A model generated the notes under the pieces. That model searched no databases and had not been told where the DNA came from. It was given only the letters and a program-made list of their open reading frames with translations. This document shows, piece by piece, positions 8,405-16,945 of a stretch of 64,000 nucleotides of DNA (positions are counted from its first letter, which is position 1; each line of letters opens with the position of its first letter). The stretch lies in assembly GCF_045863935.1 (NCBI RefSeq), contig NZ_BTVP01000019.1, positions 4,981 through 68,980 of the forward strand. Reading direction: 5' to 3'. The position numbers were made by a program, and so were the translations under genes. The stretch comes from Parvibaculum sp045863935 (GTDB taxonomy: Bacteria > Pseudomonadota > Alphaproteobacteria > Parvibaculales > Parvibaculaceae).

Positions 8405-8770
8405 ATGAAGACCATTTTCGCCGCCGGTGCGGTTCTTTTCACTCTCGCCGCGATGCCGGCCGCCATGGCAGCGACGGCGCTCGATACCGCTATCGGCAAC
8501 ACAGTTTCGGTGTCGGCCGACGGAAAGGAAACGCGCTACTATTTCAACGAGAACGGCTCGGCATCACTTGCGACCTCGACTGGCGAAGCCGATGTCGGCA
8601 CGTGGAAGAAGAACGGCGATCAGCTCTGCGTGTCCTGGCAGTCGGGCGGCGGAGAACAATGCGTGGCGATGCAGAACGGCGATGTTAGCGTCGGCCAGAA
8701 GTTCAGTTTCACCAATGCCGAGGGCGCCCAGCGCGAAGCCGTCATCATGGATGGCAAGGTACCGTTCTGA
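8405..8770 (+). CDS. small secreted protein of unknown function
   Basis: A 121-residue protein with a clear Sec signal peptide (AAGAVLFTLAAMPAAMA, cleavage near residue 22). The mature domain reads like a small beta-sandwich: NTVSVSADGKETRYYFNENG, GTWKKNGDQLCVSW and EQCVAMQNG, with two cysteines that could form a disulfide. GGGAG lies 7 bases before the ATG. It is third in the plus-strand series after bufA1 and doxX. I do not recognise a named family; a periplasmic stress or metal-related role is inferred only from context. Confidence 0.7.
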   Translation: MKTIFAAGAVLFTLAAMPAAMAATALDTAIGNTVSVSADGKETRYYFNENGSASLATSTGEADVGTWKKNGDQLCVSWQSGGGEQCVAMQNGDVSVGQKFSFTNAEGAQREAVIMDGKVPF

Positions 8771-8894
8771 TTCCGGCGGCGTCGAGGATGCGAGGTTCTC
8801 AGGGAGGTTTCAAAGTTCCGCGCCGGACATGACCCGCCCCTGCCAACCGCACACTCCCGACGCCCGCCACCCCGGGCCGGGCCGCACCCCGGAC

Positions 8895-10505
8895 TTATGA
8901 GATACGGGCTTTCCTCAACCTGCGGCTGGCAGGCAACCACGCGGTAGCCCGCGTTCCCTTTCCCAGCGTACTCCTGATTTCAAGAGTACCCCCATGCAGC
9001 TCCAGGAGCCGTTTGCTCAACGGCAAGCCAAGACCGGCGCCCTGGTGTTCGCGAGCGAGATGGCTGGCGACCTGACCGAAGGGCTCGAAAACCATTTCCA
9101 ACTTGTCGTCCGCTATTCCGATGCCCGTGTCGATCACGGCGATACCGATGTCGCCCGCCGCCGATACCCGGACTTCGGTACGTATCTGCCCGCCCCTCGG
9201 CGTGAACTTGACCGCATTGGCCACGAGATTGAGGACGATCTGTTTCAGGACGCGCGAATCCGCCAGAAGCATGGATGCCGCCCGGGAATCGGATACCGTC
9301 AGCGCAATGTCCTTCTCTCGCGCCTGGAGCGAGACGAGGCTCATGACATCCCCGATCATTCGGTCGATGTCGACCTCTTCCTCGCTGAGTTCAAAGCGGC
9401 CAGCCTCGATGCGTGAAATGTCGAGGAGGTCGTTGATGAGCGCGAGAAGATGTTCGCCGCTTTTGCAGATATCGACCACGTATTCGCGATAACGGTCATC
9501 CGTGAAAACATCGTCCTCATCGGACGTCAAGAGCTGGGAAAATCCGATAATCGCATTCAGGGGGGTCCGGAGCTCGTGGCTCATATTCGCAAGGAATGCG
9601 GATTTCGCATTGCTCGCAGTTTCGGCGGCAATTTTCGCATCGCTCAATTCCGCCGTTCGTTCCTGGACACGCTGCTCCAGGGTCCGGTTCAGACCGACAA
9701 GCCGCTCCTCCCGCTCGCGAACCGCGGCCAGCGCAACCGAGGTGGAAATGAGCAGCGAATTTACATTCGACGTGAGAATTCCAAGTTCATCCGGCCGCCC
9801 GGCAGGCGTCTGGTGCTCCTGCGCCCTCTCAGGTTTGCGGGTTGCGAGGGAAATATTGTGAGCGAGCTGCACGAGACGCTCGAGTACGACGCCCCGAAGC
9901 ACGAACATCGTCGCCACGGTGACAACGAGTGAGATGACCGCGATCAACCCACCGATCCGCACCAGAAACCTTTTCAGGTCTCCGGACAGAAAGGGGGTAT
10001 CGACGTCGAGTACCAGCCGGTAGCCGGGCAACGCGCCGAAGGCGCGTGTTGCCGCCGCAGATGAACGATCGATCTGGCGAATCCCGGTCCCCTGTCCAAG
10101 AGCCGGGACGACCGGTGCCTCGGACAATCGCCCCACCGCGAGCACGAGGCCACCGTGGGGGTCGACGATCGCCAGCCCTCTCAGGCCTGCCGTTCCCATG
10201 AGGGCGGTGGCGGCCGCACGCATCCCGTCGCTTTCGAGGCCCGGGCGGCCGGCGATTTCATATCCGGCATCCACGGCGGCGGAAGCGGCATCGAACACCG
10301 AAGCGAGCCGGTCCCGCTCGTAGTTTCGGTATGAAGGGACGAGAATTGCCGCTTCGATCACCATGATGGCGAGGAAGACCATTGCCGTAATGCGCCAACA
10401 CAAGCGGCATCGCACCAGCATACCGCCGACGGAGGAACGGATATCCGGCTGACCGGCGGGTGAAGGCATGAAGGGAACTCGTGCGGGGCGTGATGTGAAC
10501 GTCAA
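8895..10505 (-). CDS. hybrid-free sensor histidine kinase (periplasmic sensor, HAMP, HisKA, HATPase)
   Basis: Membrane histidine kinase of 536 residues. Helix one (about 35-57, ITAMVFLAIMVIEAAILV) and helix two (about 183-205) frame a periplasmic sensing region. A HAMP linker and coiled coil (about 207-300) precede the phosphoacceptor box NMSHELRTPLNAIIGFSQLL (His310). The ATPase domain shows the N box NAVKFTPRGG, the G1 box DTGIGI and the G2 box GAGLGLPLSKRLLELHGG. No response regulator gene adjoins it, so it is an orphan within this window. It ends about 125 bases from the small secreted gene and is convergent with it. The stimulus is unknown. The start could be one of several downstream codons; the N-terminal 30 residues are not diagnostic. 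Confidence 0.9.
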   Translation of the reverse strand: MTFTSRPARVPFMPSPAGQPDIRSSVGGMLVRCRLCWRITAMVFLAIMVIEAAILVPSYRNYERDRLASVFDAASAAVDAGYEIAGRPGLESDGMRAAATALMGTAGLRGLAIVDPHGGLVLAVGRLSEAPVVPALGQGTGIRQIDRSSAAATRAFGALPGYRLVLDVDTPFLSGDLKRFLVRIGGLIAVISLVVTVATMFVLRGVVLERLVQLAHNISLATRKPERAQEHQTPAGRPDELGILTSNVNSLLISTSVALAAVREREERLVGLNRTLEQRVQERTAELSDAKIAAETASNAKSAFLANMSHELRTPLNAIIGFSQLLTSDEDDVFTDDRYREYVVDICKSGEHLLALINDLLDISRIEAGRFELSEEEVDIDRMIGDVMSLVSLQAREKDIALTVSDSRAASMLLADSRVLKQIVLNLVANAVKFTPRGGQIRTEVRVSAAGDIGIAVIDTGIGIADDKLEMVFEPFGQVASHLAREHQGAGLGLPLSKRLLELHGGTLEIRSTLGKGTRATAWLPASRRLRKARIS

Positions 10506-10616
10506 AAATCACACTTCGTGCTGATTGCCCGCGAACCGTGCGGCTCGATGAGCGCGGCTTTGTCATTCGCGCATGCCGCGAAAAATGTTACGCCGCCGCG
10601 ACGCTCCCGCAAGAAC

Positions 10617-11696
10617 CTACTCCGCCGCGCCATGATTGAACTGCAATCCGATGATGGCACCCGCGGGAAAGAAAGAACGATATGCAAAGGCAAACGTCAC
10701 CTGGTGAGGGATATCGACCTTCGCGTTCCGGCCCCGCTTTTGCACAACGACGTTTCCGACGTCCTTCCCATCGGCAATGCTCCGCGTGTCGAGTGCCGAT
10801 GCCTGTCCCGGTTCCCATTCAAGGACCACATCGTTCACGGCGAGGCGCTTCACGCTACGCAGATAGTCCAATGCGACGCCAGCCGGCGCTCCATCCAGCT
10901 CGAACACCACCACACGGTCCATTGGAGCGAGAGGATATGTATTCACCTCGCCGGTCATAAATCCCGGCCCCGCCGCGCTGTCGTAGCCGCCATAGGGATT
11001 GACCCCGTATCGCCGGGAGTCCGGATCTTCCGGCACCAGGACCAGGCCGGACAGATGACGCTGCCTGAATGCGGCGAAGCTCTCGAGGCGCGAGGGCACC
11101 ATCCTGAGTTTGTGTCCCTGCAGCGTTCCTGCAAATGCACTTCCGGTGAACTGCTGCCACCAGCTCTCCGTCTGACGGTCATACATGACCAGGTCCGAGT
11201 GCCGCAGGAGCCCCGTCGTACCGAAGTCAAGCACCTGCCCCGTCATGCGCCGGTCAAATACGATCGATGCATTGCACAACGGGCAGTAGGTGACCGCGAC
11301 CGGCATGGCGCCGACCTCGTCGTTGACGATCTCATGCCACATCAGAACGCGCAGCGGATAAGCTCTAGCGTCACCGGAAATTTCGATCGATATCACCGGT
11401 TCCCTGTCGCGCAGGCGGGACGCCCATCCAGATGGATTTCCGTTCCTCAGGCGCACGAACCGGGGGGCATCGATCGATGGAATGCCGTCTCTGGGGGGAC
11501 CCCCCGACAAGATTTCGTCCGCCGGTATCTCAACAGAGGAGAAATCCGTGTTTGGCCATGCGCGAGCAAAGCGAGCCTCGAAAGCCGAGGCGGTCGACAA
11601 CGGCGGCCCTGCTTGCGCCGGCGCCGTAGCCACTGTGCCGGATATCACCAGTGCGGCGACGAAACCAGACATCGAAAAACGTCGCAACCCGATCAT
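10617..11696 (-). CDS. DUF3179 domain-containing secreted protein
   Basis: A 359-residue exported protein: signal peptide (SGFVAALVISGTVATAPAQA) followed by the DUF3179 domain. Diagnostic pieces are YPLRVLMWHEIVND, then VAVTYCPLCNASIVFDR (CPLC at 138-141), then FGTTGLLRHSDLVMYDR and TESWWQQFTG. The family has no settled function; the CPLC motif suggests metal or redox chemistry in the periplasm. It is transcribed in the same direction as the upstream part of the histidine kinase gene, 111 bases away, and divergently from the AhpD-like gene at 11945. Family assignment is firm and function unknown. Confidence 0.88.
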   Translation of the reverse strand: MIGLRRFSMSGFVAALVISGTVATAPAQAGPPLSTASAFEARFARAWPNTDFSSVEIPADEILSGGPPRDGIPSIDAPRFVRLRNGNPSGWASRLRDREPVISIEISGDARAYPLRVLMWHEIVNDEVGAMPVAVTYCPLCNASIVFDRRMTGQVLDFGTTGLLRHSDLVMYDRQTESWWQQFTGSAFAGTLQGHKLRMVPSRLESFAAFRQRHLSGLVLVPEDPDSRRYGVNPYGGYDSAAGPGFMTGEVNTYPLAPMDRVVVFELDGAPAGVALDYLRSVKRLAVNDVVLEWEPGQASALDTRSIADGKDVGNVVVQKRGRNAKVDIPHQVTFAFAYRSFFPAGAIIGLQFNHGAAE

Positions 11697-11944
11697 ACTT
11701 CACCGCCGTTTCAGATTTCCGTGTTCGGCTAACGAGACGATGAACAAACTTACCGCCGCGGCATCTCATCGCGTGTTCACCTTCCGGAAACAGACGTTCA
11801 CCTGTTCGTGACAAGGCATGCCGAAGGCGGGGCCGGCCCCAGGATTTCCTGTTCACACAAGCGTGATTTCAGGCACGGCCTTGTAATCAGATATCACCAG
11901 ATACCCGCCCTAACGGCGCGGTCCGCAAAAAAGGGGGATGTCTC

Positions 11945-12541
11945 ATGTCCAGGATGCTTCCGCTCGACCGCGCTTCGGTTCCGCAAGAACTCGTGCCGAT
12001 ACTGTCGATGGTCGAAACCGCGATGGGATTCCTGCCGAACAGCCTGTTGATCATGGCCCGCCGGCCGGAACTGGTTCAGGCGTTTGCGGGACTTGCCGCG
12101 GCAGTAAACCTGAATTCCGACCTGCCGCCGGGCCTCAATAACATGATCGCCTATATGTGCAGCTACTCCGCAGGGTGCTTGTACTGCCAGGCGCATACTC
12201 ATCATTCGGCACATCACGCCGGCGCGGACACGGAAAAACTCGAGGCCATCTGGGAATACGAGACCCATCCCTCGTTCAGCGACGCCGAACGCTCCGCGTT
12301 GCGCTTTGCGCAGGCGGCCGGGCAGACACCGAACGCAGTGACCGATGCGGATTTCGAGGATCTGCGGAAGTTCTATTCGGAAAAGCAGATACTTCAGATC
12401 GTCGCCATCATCTCGCTCTTCGGCTTTCTCAACCGCTGGAACGACACACTGGGAACGCCGCTGGAGACAGAGCCGCTCGTTTATGCGAAGGAGGCACTGA
12501 GCGCGAAGGACTGGAACGCCGGCAAGCACGAACCGGTGTGA
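11945..12541 (+). CDS. carboxymuconolactone decarboxylase (AhpD-like) family protein
   Basis: A 198-residue cytoplasmic protein of the CMD/AhpD fold. It has the redox motif CLYCQAH (Cys78, Cys81, His84) inside MCSYSAGCLYCQAHTHHSAHHAG, which in AhpD-like proteins reduces or handles peroxides rather than decarboxylating lactones. A second helix pattern FSDAERSALRFAQAAGQ is also typical of the family. The ATG at 11945 follows AAGGGGGATG-type sequence. It stands alone on the plus strand between minus-strand genes; 248 bases of divergent promoter space separate it from the DUF3179 gene. An oxidative stress role fits the island's other cargo (peroxiredoxin, sigma factor) and is inferred. Confidence 0.87.
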   Translation: MSRMLPLDRASVPQELVPILSMVETAMGFLPNSLLIMARRPELVQAFAGLAAAVNLNSDLPPGLNNMIAYMCSYSAGCLYCQAHTHHSAHHAGADTEKLEAIWEYETHPSFSDAERSALRFAQAAGQTPNAVTDADFEDLRKFYSEKQILQIVAIISLFGFLNRWNDTLGTPLETEPLVYAKEALSAKDWNAGKHEPV

Positions 12542-12570
12542 CGGGGGCGGCGTTCTGGCAGCATTGGCTA

Positions 12571-13257
12571 TCAGCGGGAGGCCGGTACCGTTCTTCGCTT
12601 TTCCTCGACCCTCCTGACGGTCTGCCGTGCAAGCTCTATATCCCGATCAGACAGCTCCAGGGCCAGGCGCTCCTTTGCTTCCTTCGCAACCAACGGGAAG
12701 CCGTGGCGGTCCGCCAGTTCGTAATACGAATACGCCAGTAACTTATCGCTTCCCGCAAACGATCCCGTTTCGTGCATGTTACCGAGACTGAACTCCGCAG
12801 CAGCATGCCCCTGCTGGGCCGCGGCCATGTACCAGAGCATCGCCCGCACCGGGTCTGCCTTGTCGAGCGTGCCATCCTCGTAGATCGCACCTAGTTCGAA
12901 CTGCGCCCTTGCCTCTCCCCGCACGGCGCTCGCCGTCAGCAGTTCCAGCGCCCGGCCGGAATCGTACTCGACCACTTTTGCGTCGATGTATTCGACGGCC
13001 ATCCGGAATGCGGCGCCCGAATCCGCTTCCTCCAGGAAAGCGCAATGCCATGCCGTCATTGCTTCCGGGTAGAAGCCGCGATGGTAGAGCCGGTCGCCGA
13101 GCGCCTCCGAAAAACTGCCGTCGAAATCCACGTCCGAGAAGGCCGCGCATTCGCTGTCGATGTCCATCGCGAGAGCGGCTGTCGCCGTCATCTGCGTGCT
13201 CGAGAGAAGTGCCAGCGCGACCTGTAAAATCACTACCCGGAAAGACATGACGGTCAT
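12571..13257 (-). CDS. secreted Sel1-repeat (SEL1/TPR-like) protein
   Basis: About 228 residues from the ATG at 13257 (MTVMSFRVV); an open frame continues upstream but the signal peptide FRVVILQVALALLSSTQMTATAALA sets the start here or three codons later. The mature protein has helical Sel1 repeats: ALELLTASAVRGEARAQFELGAIYEDG, then AMLWYMAAAQQGHAAAEFSLGNMHETG. Sel1 repeats are protein-protein interaction modules, often periplasmic, working in envelope or signalling complexes. The end is charged (DRDIELARQTVRRVEEKRR). It is convergent with the AhpD-like gene. Specific role unknown. Confidence 0.75.
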   Translation of the reverse strand: MTVMSFRVVILQVALALLSSTQMTATAALAMDIDSECAAFSDVDFDGSFSEALGDRLYHRGFYPEAMTAWHCAFLEEADSGAAFRMAVEYIDAKVVEYDSGRALELLTASAVRGEARAQFELGAIYEDGTLDKADPVRAMLWYMAAAQQGHAAAEFSLGNMHETGSFAGSDKLLAYSYYELADRHGFPLVAKEAKERLALELSDRDIELARQTVRRVEEKRRTVPASR

Positions 13258-13621
13258 TTCATTTCTGTGGGGGAAACCTGGACTTCGGTAAGAGGCAGAC
13301 CGGGGCGATCTGCCGCCGCTCGTCCGGATAGCGGAGGATCCGGTGGGGGCACGAGCGGCGGCATGTCGCGGGTTCATTCGCCCCCATGCTTTTCCGAGGA
13401 GTGAGGCGAACGAAGGTAGCCAGAACGACATTCTGCGATGGGGTGACTTTCGCAGGCTGGCATGACAACGAATTCGCCTGCATAGCGGTGGAGGTTACCT
13501 CGCGTCTTTCACGAAGGTGTGAGGTTCTTCCCTCTTCTGCATCCATTAATCTCAATGGCGAAATCGCTCGTCAAACGTAGGCTAATTGCCGGCCACGGTG
13601 AACAGAAAGACACATCACAGC
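13258..13621. other. intergenic region with no recognised gene
   Basis: About 360 bases between divergent genes (Sel1 protein on minus, patatin on plus). Short open frames cross it but show no family features. I see no clear hairpin with a U tract or strong operator. It should hold the promoters of both neighbours. Confidence 0.5.
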
Positions 13622-14980
13622 ATGACACGACTGGCAGGGGTGCTCATGGCTGTACTCGCTCTTGCCGGCTGCGCCACGCGCAACTGGAATGCCCCGGTTG
13701 AAATGTCCGGAACACACGATAACGATCCGGTGAGGCACTGTTCGCCGCGGGGCAAGGCGGACGAACTTTTCGTCATCCTTGCCTTTTCGGGCGGCGGAAT
13801 GCGCTCGGCGGCAATGTCCTATGGGCTTCTCGAAACACTGCGCGACACGACAATCTCCATTGGCGGGACGGAACACAAACTGATCGACGAGATCGACGTG
13901 GTCACATCCGTGTCCGGCGGCAGCTACACGGCTGCCTATTATGGACTTTTCGGGGAACGGATATTCGAAGACTACGAAACGCGTTTCCTCAAGCGCGACG
14001 TCCAGGCGGAAATGCTTGCGAGGCTCGCGAACCCGATCTCGCTGGGCGCACTGACTTCCGAAAATTTCAATCGCAGCGATCTTGCGGCAGACTGGCTCGA
14101 TTCCGAGGTTTTCGAGGGAAAGACCTTTTCGTCGATGCGAGGGCTCGACTTGCCCTGTACCATCATCAATGCCAGCGACCTGAACACCGGCTTGACCTTC
14201 TCATTCGTTCAACAGCAATTCGACTTCCTCTGCTCGGATCTCGGACGCTATCCGGTCGCGAACGCTGTGCTTGCGTCGTCGGCGGTGCCCGTGTTCTTCG
14301 CGCCGATCCCGTTGCGAAATTACGCTCGGGATTGCACCGGGCGGCACAAGCCCTGGGTCGAGGAGGCCCTGAAACGGCGGAACCGGGAATCGGGTGCGTA
14401 TCAGGTGGCGCGGCAGCTCGAGCGATACCTTGATCCGGATCGCATGCCGGTCGTTCGTCTCGTCGATGGCGGCGTGACGGACAATCTCGGTATTCGGGGC
14501 TCGATCATGAGTCCCGTCCTGCATGGCGGGGATGTGCCGAGCATGCAGGGTGCATTCACGAAATCCTCTCTCGACCAGGTAACGCAGGTCCTGGTCATCA
14601 TTTCGAACGCGCAAAGCTACAAGCCCTATGAATGGTCGACCGAGGGACGAGAACCCGGAATCGTTTCCACGACTATCGCGTCCTTCGATGCCGCGCTCAA
14701 TCTTCTGAACACCAATACGGTGGCCGAGGCGCGGCGGAGCTTTCAGGACTGGGAGCGGATGGTCAACAACCGCCGGGCGCCGCGCGAAGCGAAAGTGCGC
14801 GTCCATTTTGTGAGCCTCACACTGGAGGACATCGAGGATGCCGAGGAGAGGGAATGGTTCAATGCCATCCCGACTTCTCTTTCGCTGGAGGAAGAGGAAA
14901 TCGATGCATTGAAAGCGCTGCCAAGGCAGCTTCTGGCAAAGTCGTCCGACTTCGAACGGTTCAGGCTTACTCTGCCGTGA
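13622..14980 (+). CDS. patatin-like phospholipase lipoprotein
   Basis: Predicted outer-envelope lipoprotein of 452 residues with a patatin hydrolase domain. The lipobox LALAGC follows MTRLAGVLMAV, placing the start at 13622 rather than 12 codons upstream. The oxyanion loop FSGGGMRSAAMSYG (about 54-67), the nucleophile elbow SVSGGS (Ser98; the first Gly of GxSxG is Ser) and the catalytic Asp in VDGGVTDNLG form the Ser-Asp dyad of patatins. Such enzymes hydrolyse lipid acyl esters. It is the first of three plus-strand genes (with the NrtS-like and unknown genes at 15043 and 15263), which may form an operon. The natural substrate is unknown. Confidence 0.88.
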   Translation: MTRLAGVLMAVLALAGCATRNWNAPVEMSGTHDNDPVRHCSPRGKADELFVILAFSGGGMRSAAMSYGLLETLRDTTISIGGTEHKLIDEIDVVTSVSGGSYTAAYYGLFGERIFEDYETRFLKRDVQAEMLARLANPISLGALTSENFNRSDLAADWLDSEVFEGKTFSSMRGLDLPCTIINASDLNTGLTFSFVQQQFDFLCSDLGRYPVANAVLASSAVPVFFAPIPLRNYARDCTGRHKPWVEEALKRRNRESGAYQVARQLERYLDPDRMPVVRLVDGGVTDNLGIRGSIMSPVLHGGDVPSMQGAFTKSSLDQVTQVLVIISNAQSYKPYEWSTEGREPGIVSTTIASFDAALNLLNTNTVAEARRSFQDWERMVNNRRAPREAKVRVHFVSLTLEDIEDAEEREWFNAIPTSLSLEEEEIDALKALPRQLLAKSSDFERFRLTLP

Positions 14981-15042
14981 TCGCCCCGGACGCCGAAACC
15001 CGCCGATACCCGATGAACGACAACAAAAATGGATGCCAAATC

Positions 15043-15273
15043 ATGGACACGGAAGCGCTGAAGAGAACCTTCTCCCGACGAGAATCCCTGAGGGCTTTTC
15101 GCGTGGCGCTGGTTGTCGGCACCATTCTGAATGTCATCAATCAGGGTGCGTCCATTCTCGCCACCGGTGAGGTGGACATATTGCGCGGCACGCTGACCTA
15201 TATGGTGCCCTTCTTCGTTGCGTCCTATGGCGCATACGGCGCCTATAGCGGCGGCAACCGAAATGAACGCTGA
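15043..15273 (+). CDS. nrtS: NrtS-like small membrane protein (putative nitrate/nitrite transporter)
   Basis: A 76-residue protein with two transmembrane helices. The sequence RAFRVALVVGTILNVINQG and TLTYMVPFFVASYGAYGAY matches the NrtS pattern (RALRVALVVGTxLxxINQGD then LTYxVPYxVATYGA); NrtS proteins support nitrate or nitrite uptake in some bacteria. It lacks the usual aspartate after NQG (here NQGASIL), so activity is uncertain. A longer start at 15013 is possible; neither has a strong ribosome site. It overlaps the next gene by 11 bases. Its presence away from the nas cluster, among stress genes, is unexplained. Confidence 0.6.
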   Translation: MDTEALKRTFSRRESLRAFRVALVVGTILNVINQGASILATGEVDILRGTLTYMVPFFVASYGAYGAYSGGNRNER

Positions 15274-15934
15274 AAAGCTCGAGCAGGCCGCCAACGCGGC
15301 CGCCGGCATCGTCGCCGCCATGCAGTCATTTGCGGAAGCGGGATCGAATATCGTCCTTGAGGTGTTGCAGGGAATGCCATTCGTTGAACTCGAACACTAT
15401 CCCCCCGGCGATATCTGCGACCCGGAGAATGGAAGTCAGTATTATTTCCACGCGCACCCACCAGCCAGGCCGAGCTACAGCGACTTCGGGCATTTCCATC
15501 TCTTCCTGCGGCCGGAAAAGGCCGGCGGCATGGACGGCCTCTCGCGAAGCCGCGACGACAAGACGATCTGTCACCTTGCCGGCATATCGGTCGATCAGCG
15601 GGGATTTCCCGTCGGGCTATTCACGACCAACAGGTGGGTCACCGACGAAGCCTTCTACACGGCAGAGGACACCATTGCGATGCTCGACCGGTTCCAGATC
15701 GAGGGGCCGGTTCCCGCGCCCGCGGTCAATCTCTGGGTGTCGGCCGTACCCGTCGTTTACAGGGCCGACCTCGAAGCGCTGATCCGGGAGCGCGATGTCG
15801 CGATCGAGGCGTGGCGGAGAGAACACCCGGAGCGCGATGTTTTCGAGGACCGCCGACTGGAAGTCGTTTCCTGGAAGAAGATCGATCTCGAAGTCCGGCT
15901 GGCGGAAATACGCGAAGCGCTCGATCTCGATTGA
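15263..15934 (+). CDS. conserved hypothetical protein, coupled to the NrtS-like gene
   Basis: A 223-residue soluble protein. The N-terminus is a helix (NAEKLEQAANAAAGIVAAMQSF); the centre has His/Tyr-rich stretches (QYYFHAHPPARP, DFGHFHLFLRPEK) and a conserved-looking RWVTDEAFYTAED segment; the C-terminus is charged and helical (LIRERDVAIEAWRREHPERD). It reads like a family protein with a possible metal-binding cluster in HAH...HFH, but I cannot name the family with confidence. The ATG at 15263 overlaps the previous gene, so the two are probably translated together. Confidence 0.7.
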   Translation: MNAEKLEQAANAAAGIVAAMQSFAEAGSNIVLEVLQGMPFVELEHYPPGDICDPENGSQYYFHAHPPARPSYSDFGHFHLFLRPEKAGGMDGLSRSRDDKTICHLAGISVDQRGFPVGLFTTNRWVTDEAFYTAEDTIAMLDRFQIEGPVPAPAVNLWVSAVPVVYRADLEALIRERDVAIEAWRREHPERDVFEDRRLEVVSWKKIDLEVRLAEIREALDLD

Positions 15935-16027
15935 AGGGTGCCCGACGCGCAAACCGGAGCCGACAGGCGCCGCAAAGGACACCCATCGACGCCGGTCTGA
16001 CGCTTTCGAACTTAAAGCGCGGACAGA

Positions 16028-16228
16028 TTACCGTTTGCCGTAGCGCGAGAACCTGGGTTGGCCCGCCGCCGCGCTGGCGCCCGCCGCGAAAGCGGGGGCC
16101 GCGCCCGGGCGGGCCGCCCCCGAGACTGTTTGGGGGGCGTGCGAGGGCGCCGGCGCCGCGACCATGGCGATACTTCCGAGCGCAACGGCGGAGCCGAGAA
16201 CCAGCATGGACTTCTTGAGCGTACGCAT
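16028..16228 (-). CDS. small secreted Ala/Pro-rich protein
   Basis: A 66-residue product from the ATG at 16228, which has GAGG nine bases upstream. The N-terminus RTLKKSMLVLGSAVALGSIAMVAAPAPSHA is a good signal peptide; the rest is Ala/Gly/Pro-rich, ending PRFSRYGKR. A sigma-F-like promoter (16306-16332) lies about 78 bases before the start, so it may be an envelope stress product of the sigma factor encoded nearby. No family recognised. Confidence 0.5.
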   Translation of the reverse strand: MRTLKKSMLVLGSAVALGSIAMVAAPAPSHAPQTVSGAARPGAAPAFAAGASAAAGQPRFSRYGKR

Positions 16229-16305
16229 TGTGTGTTCCTCTGATTGTGTTTGTGCCGCAGCACATCGGACGGACCGCGCTTCAGCGGCGAGCCGACATGA
16301 GGTTG

Positions 16306-16332
16306 TTCGGCACAAACAATCATCAGGTTGCA
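16306..16332 (-). promoter_or_regulatory. candidate ECF sigma-F-type promoter
   Basis: On the minus strand TGCAACC (16332-16326) and CGAA (16309-16306) are 16 bases apart, close to the GTAAC(C)-N16/17-CGAA pattern reported for alphaproteobacterial SigF-type sigma factors. It points at the small secreted gene starting at 16228. The same motif was not seen before other island genes, so the assignment is tentative. Confidence 0.4.
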
Positions 16333-16382
16333 CAATGACCGGTCACAGTCGCGTGAGCGGCGCCCGGTACGCCCCCGCCGGG

Positions 16383-16895
16383 TTATGCCTCTCCGCGGGC
16401 GGGGTAGCCATTCTTCACGACATATTGAACTGCCTGAAGGACTTCGGCGAAGTTCGGTCGGGCAAACGGCATGGTCTGAACCGAGGCCGCATAGAGCTTC
16501 CGGCCGGGATCGACGAGGAAGAGGCCGGGTTCGAGGAAGACTTCCGGCTCGGCGTCCGCGATCGCCTTCGAGACGCTCAATCCCCATTCGCGGCCAATGT
16601 CGATCGGCATGTCGTAGGCAAGCGGAAGCCTGTCGAGCTTCCAGCCGAGCTTTGCCTTCTCGGCTCGCTCGGCGTTGTCGGATGTGGCGGCTACGGCAAT
16701 CACACCCGCCTGCTCGAAGTCATCCATCTTGCGGTTGAGGTCATTGAGGTAGCCCTTGCAAATAGGGCAGTGGAGGCCGCGATAGACGACCAGCATCGTG
16801 AACGCCGCCGGCTTCTGTTCTGCAAGGTTGAACCTGCCTCCTCCCGCAAGTGGCAGGTCGAGATTGGGAACGGTGACACGGGATTTGAGCGACAT
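16383..16895 (-). CDS. peroxiredoxin-like AhpC/TSA family protein
   Basis: A 170-residue thioredoxin-fold protein. The start at 16895 has AAGGAA seven bases upstream. LVVYRGLHCPICKGYLNDLNRK carries a CPIC motif (Cys43, Cys46) in place of the usual PxxxTxxC of classical peroxiredoxins, as in the peroxiredoxin-like subgroup annotated as AhpC/TSA family. Downstream segments IAVAATSDNAERAEK and PGLFLVDPGRKLYAASVQTMPFARP are typical. It probably reduces peroxides using thioredoxin or an AhpD-like partner (one is encoded at 11945). It lies just after the sigma/anti-sigma pair on the same strand and may be in its regulon or operon. Confidence 0.85.
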   Translation of the reverse strand: MSLKSRVTVPNLDLPLAGGGRFNLAEQKPAAFTMLVVYRGLHCPICKGYLNDLNRKMDDFEQAGVIAVAATSDNAERAEKAKLGWKLDRLPLAYDMPIDIGREWGLSVSKAIADAEPEVFLEPGLFLVDPGRKLYAASVQTMPFARPNFAEVLQAVQYVVKNGYPARGEA

Positions 16896-16945
16896 TGGCT
16901 TTTCCTTCATTTCGGTGTGGTGTGGGTGGGTGGAGAATGGCGCGG

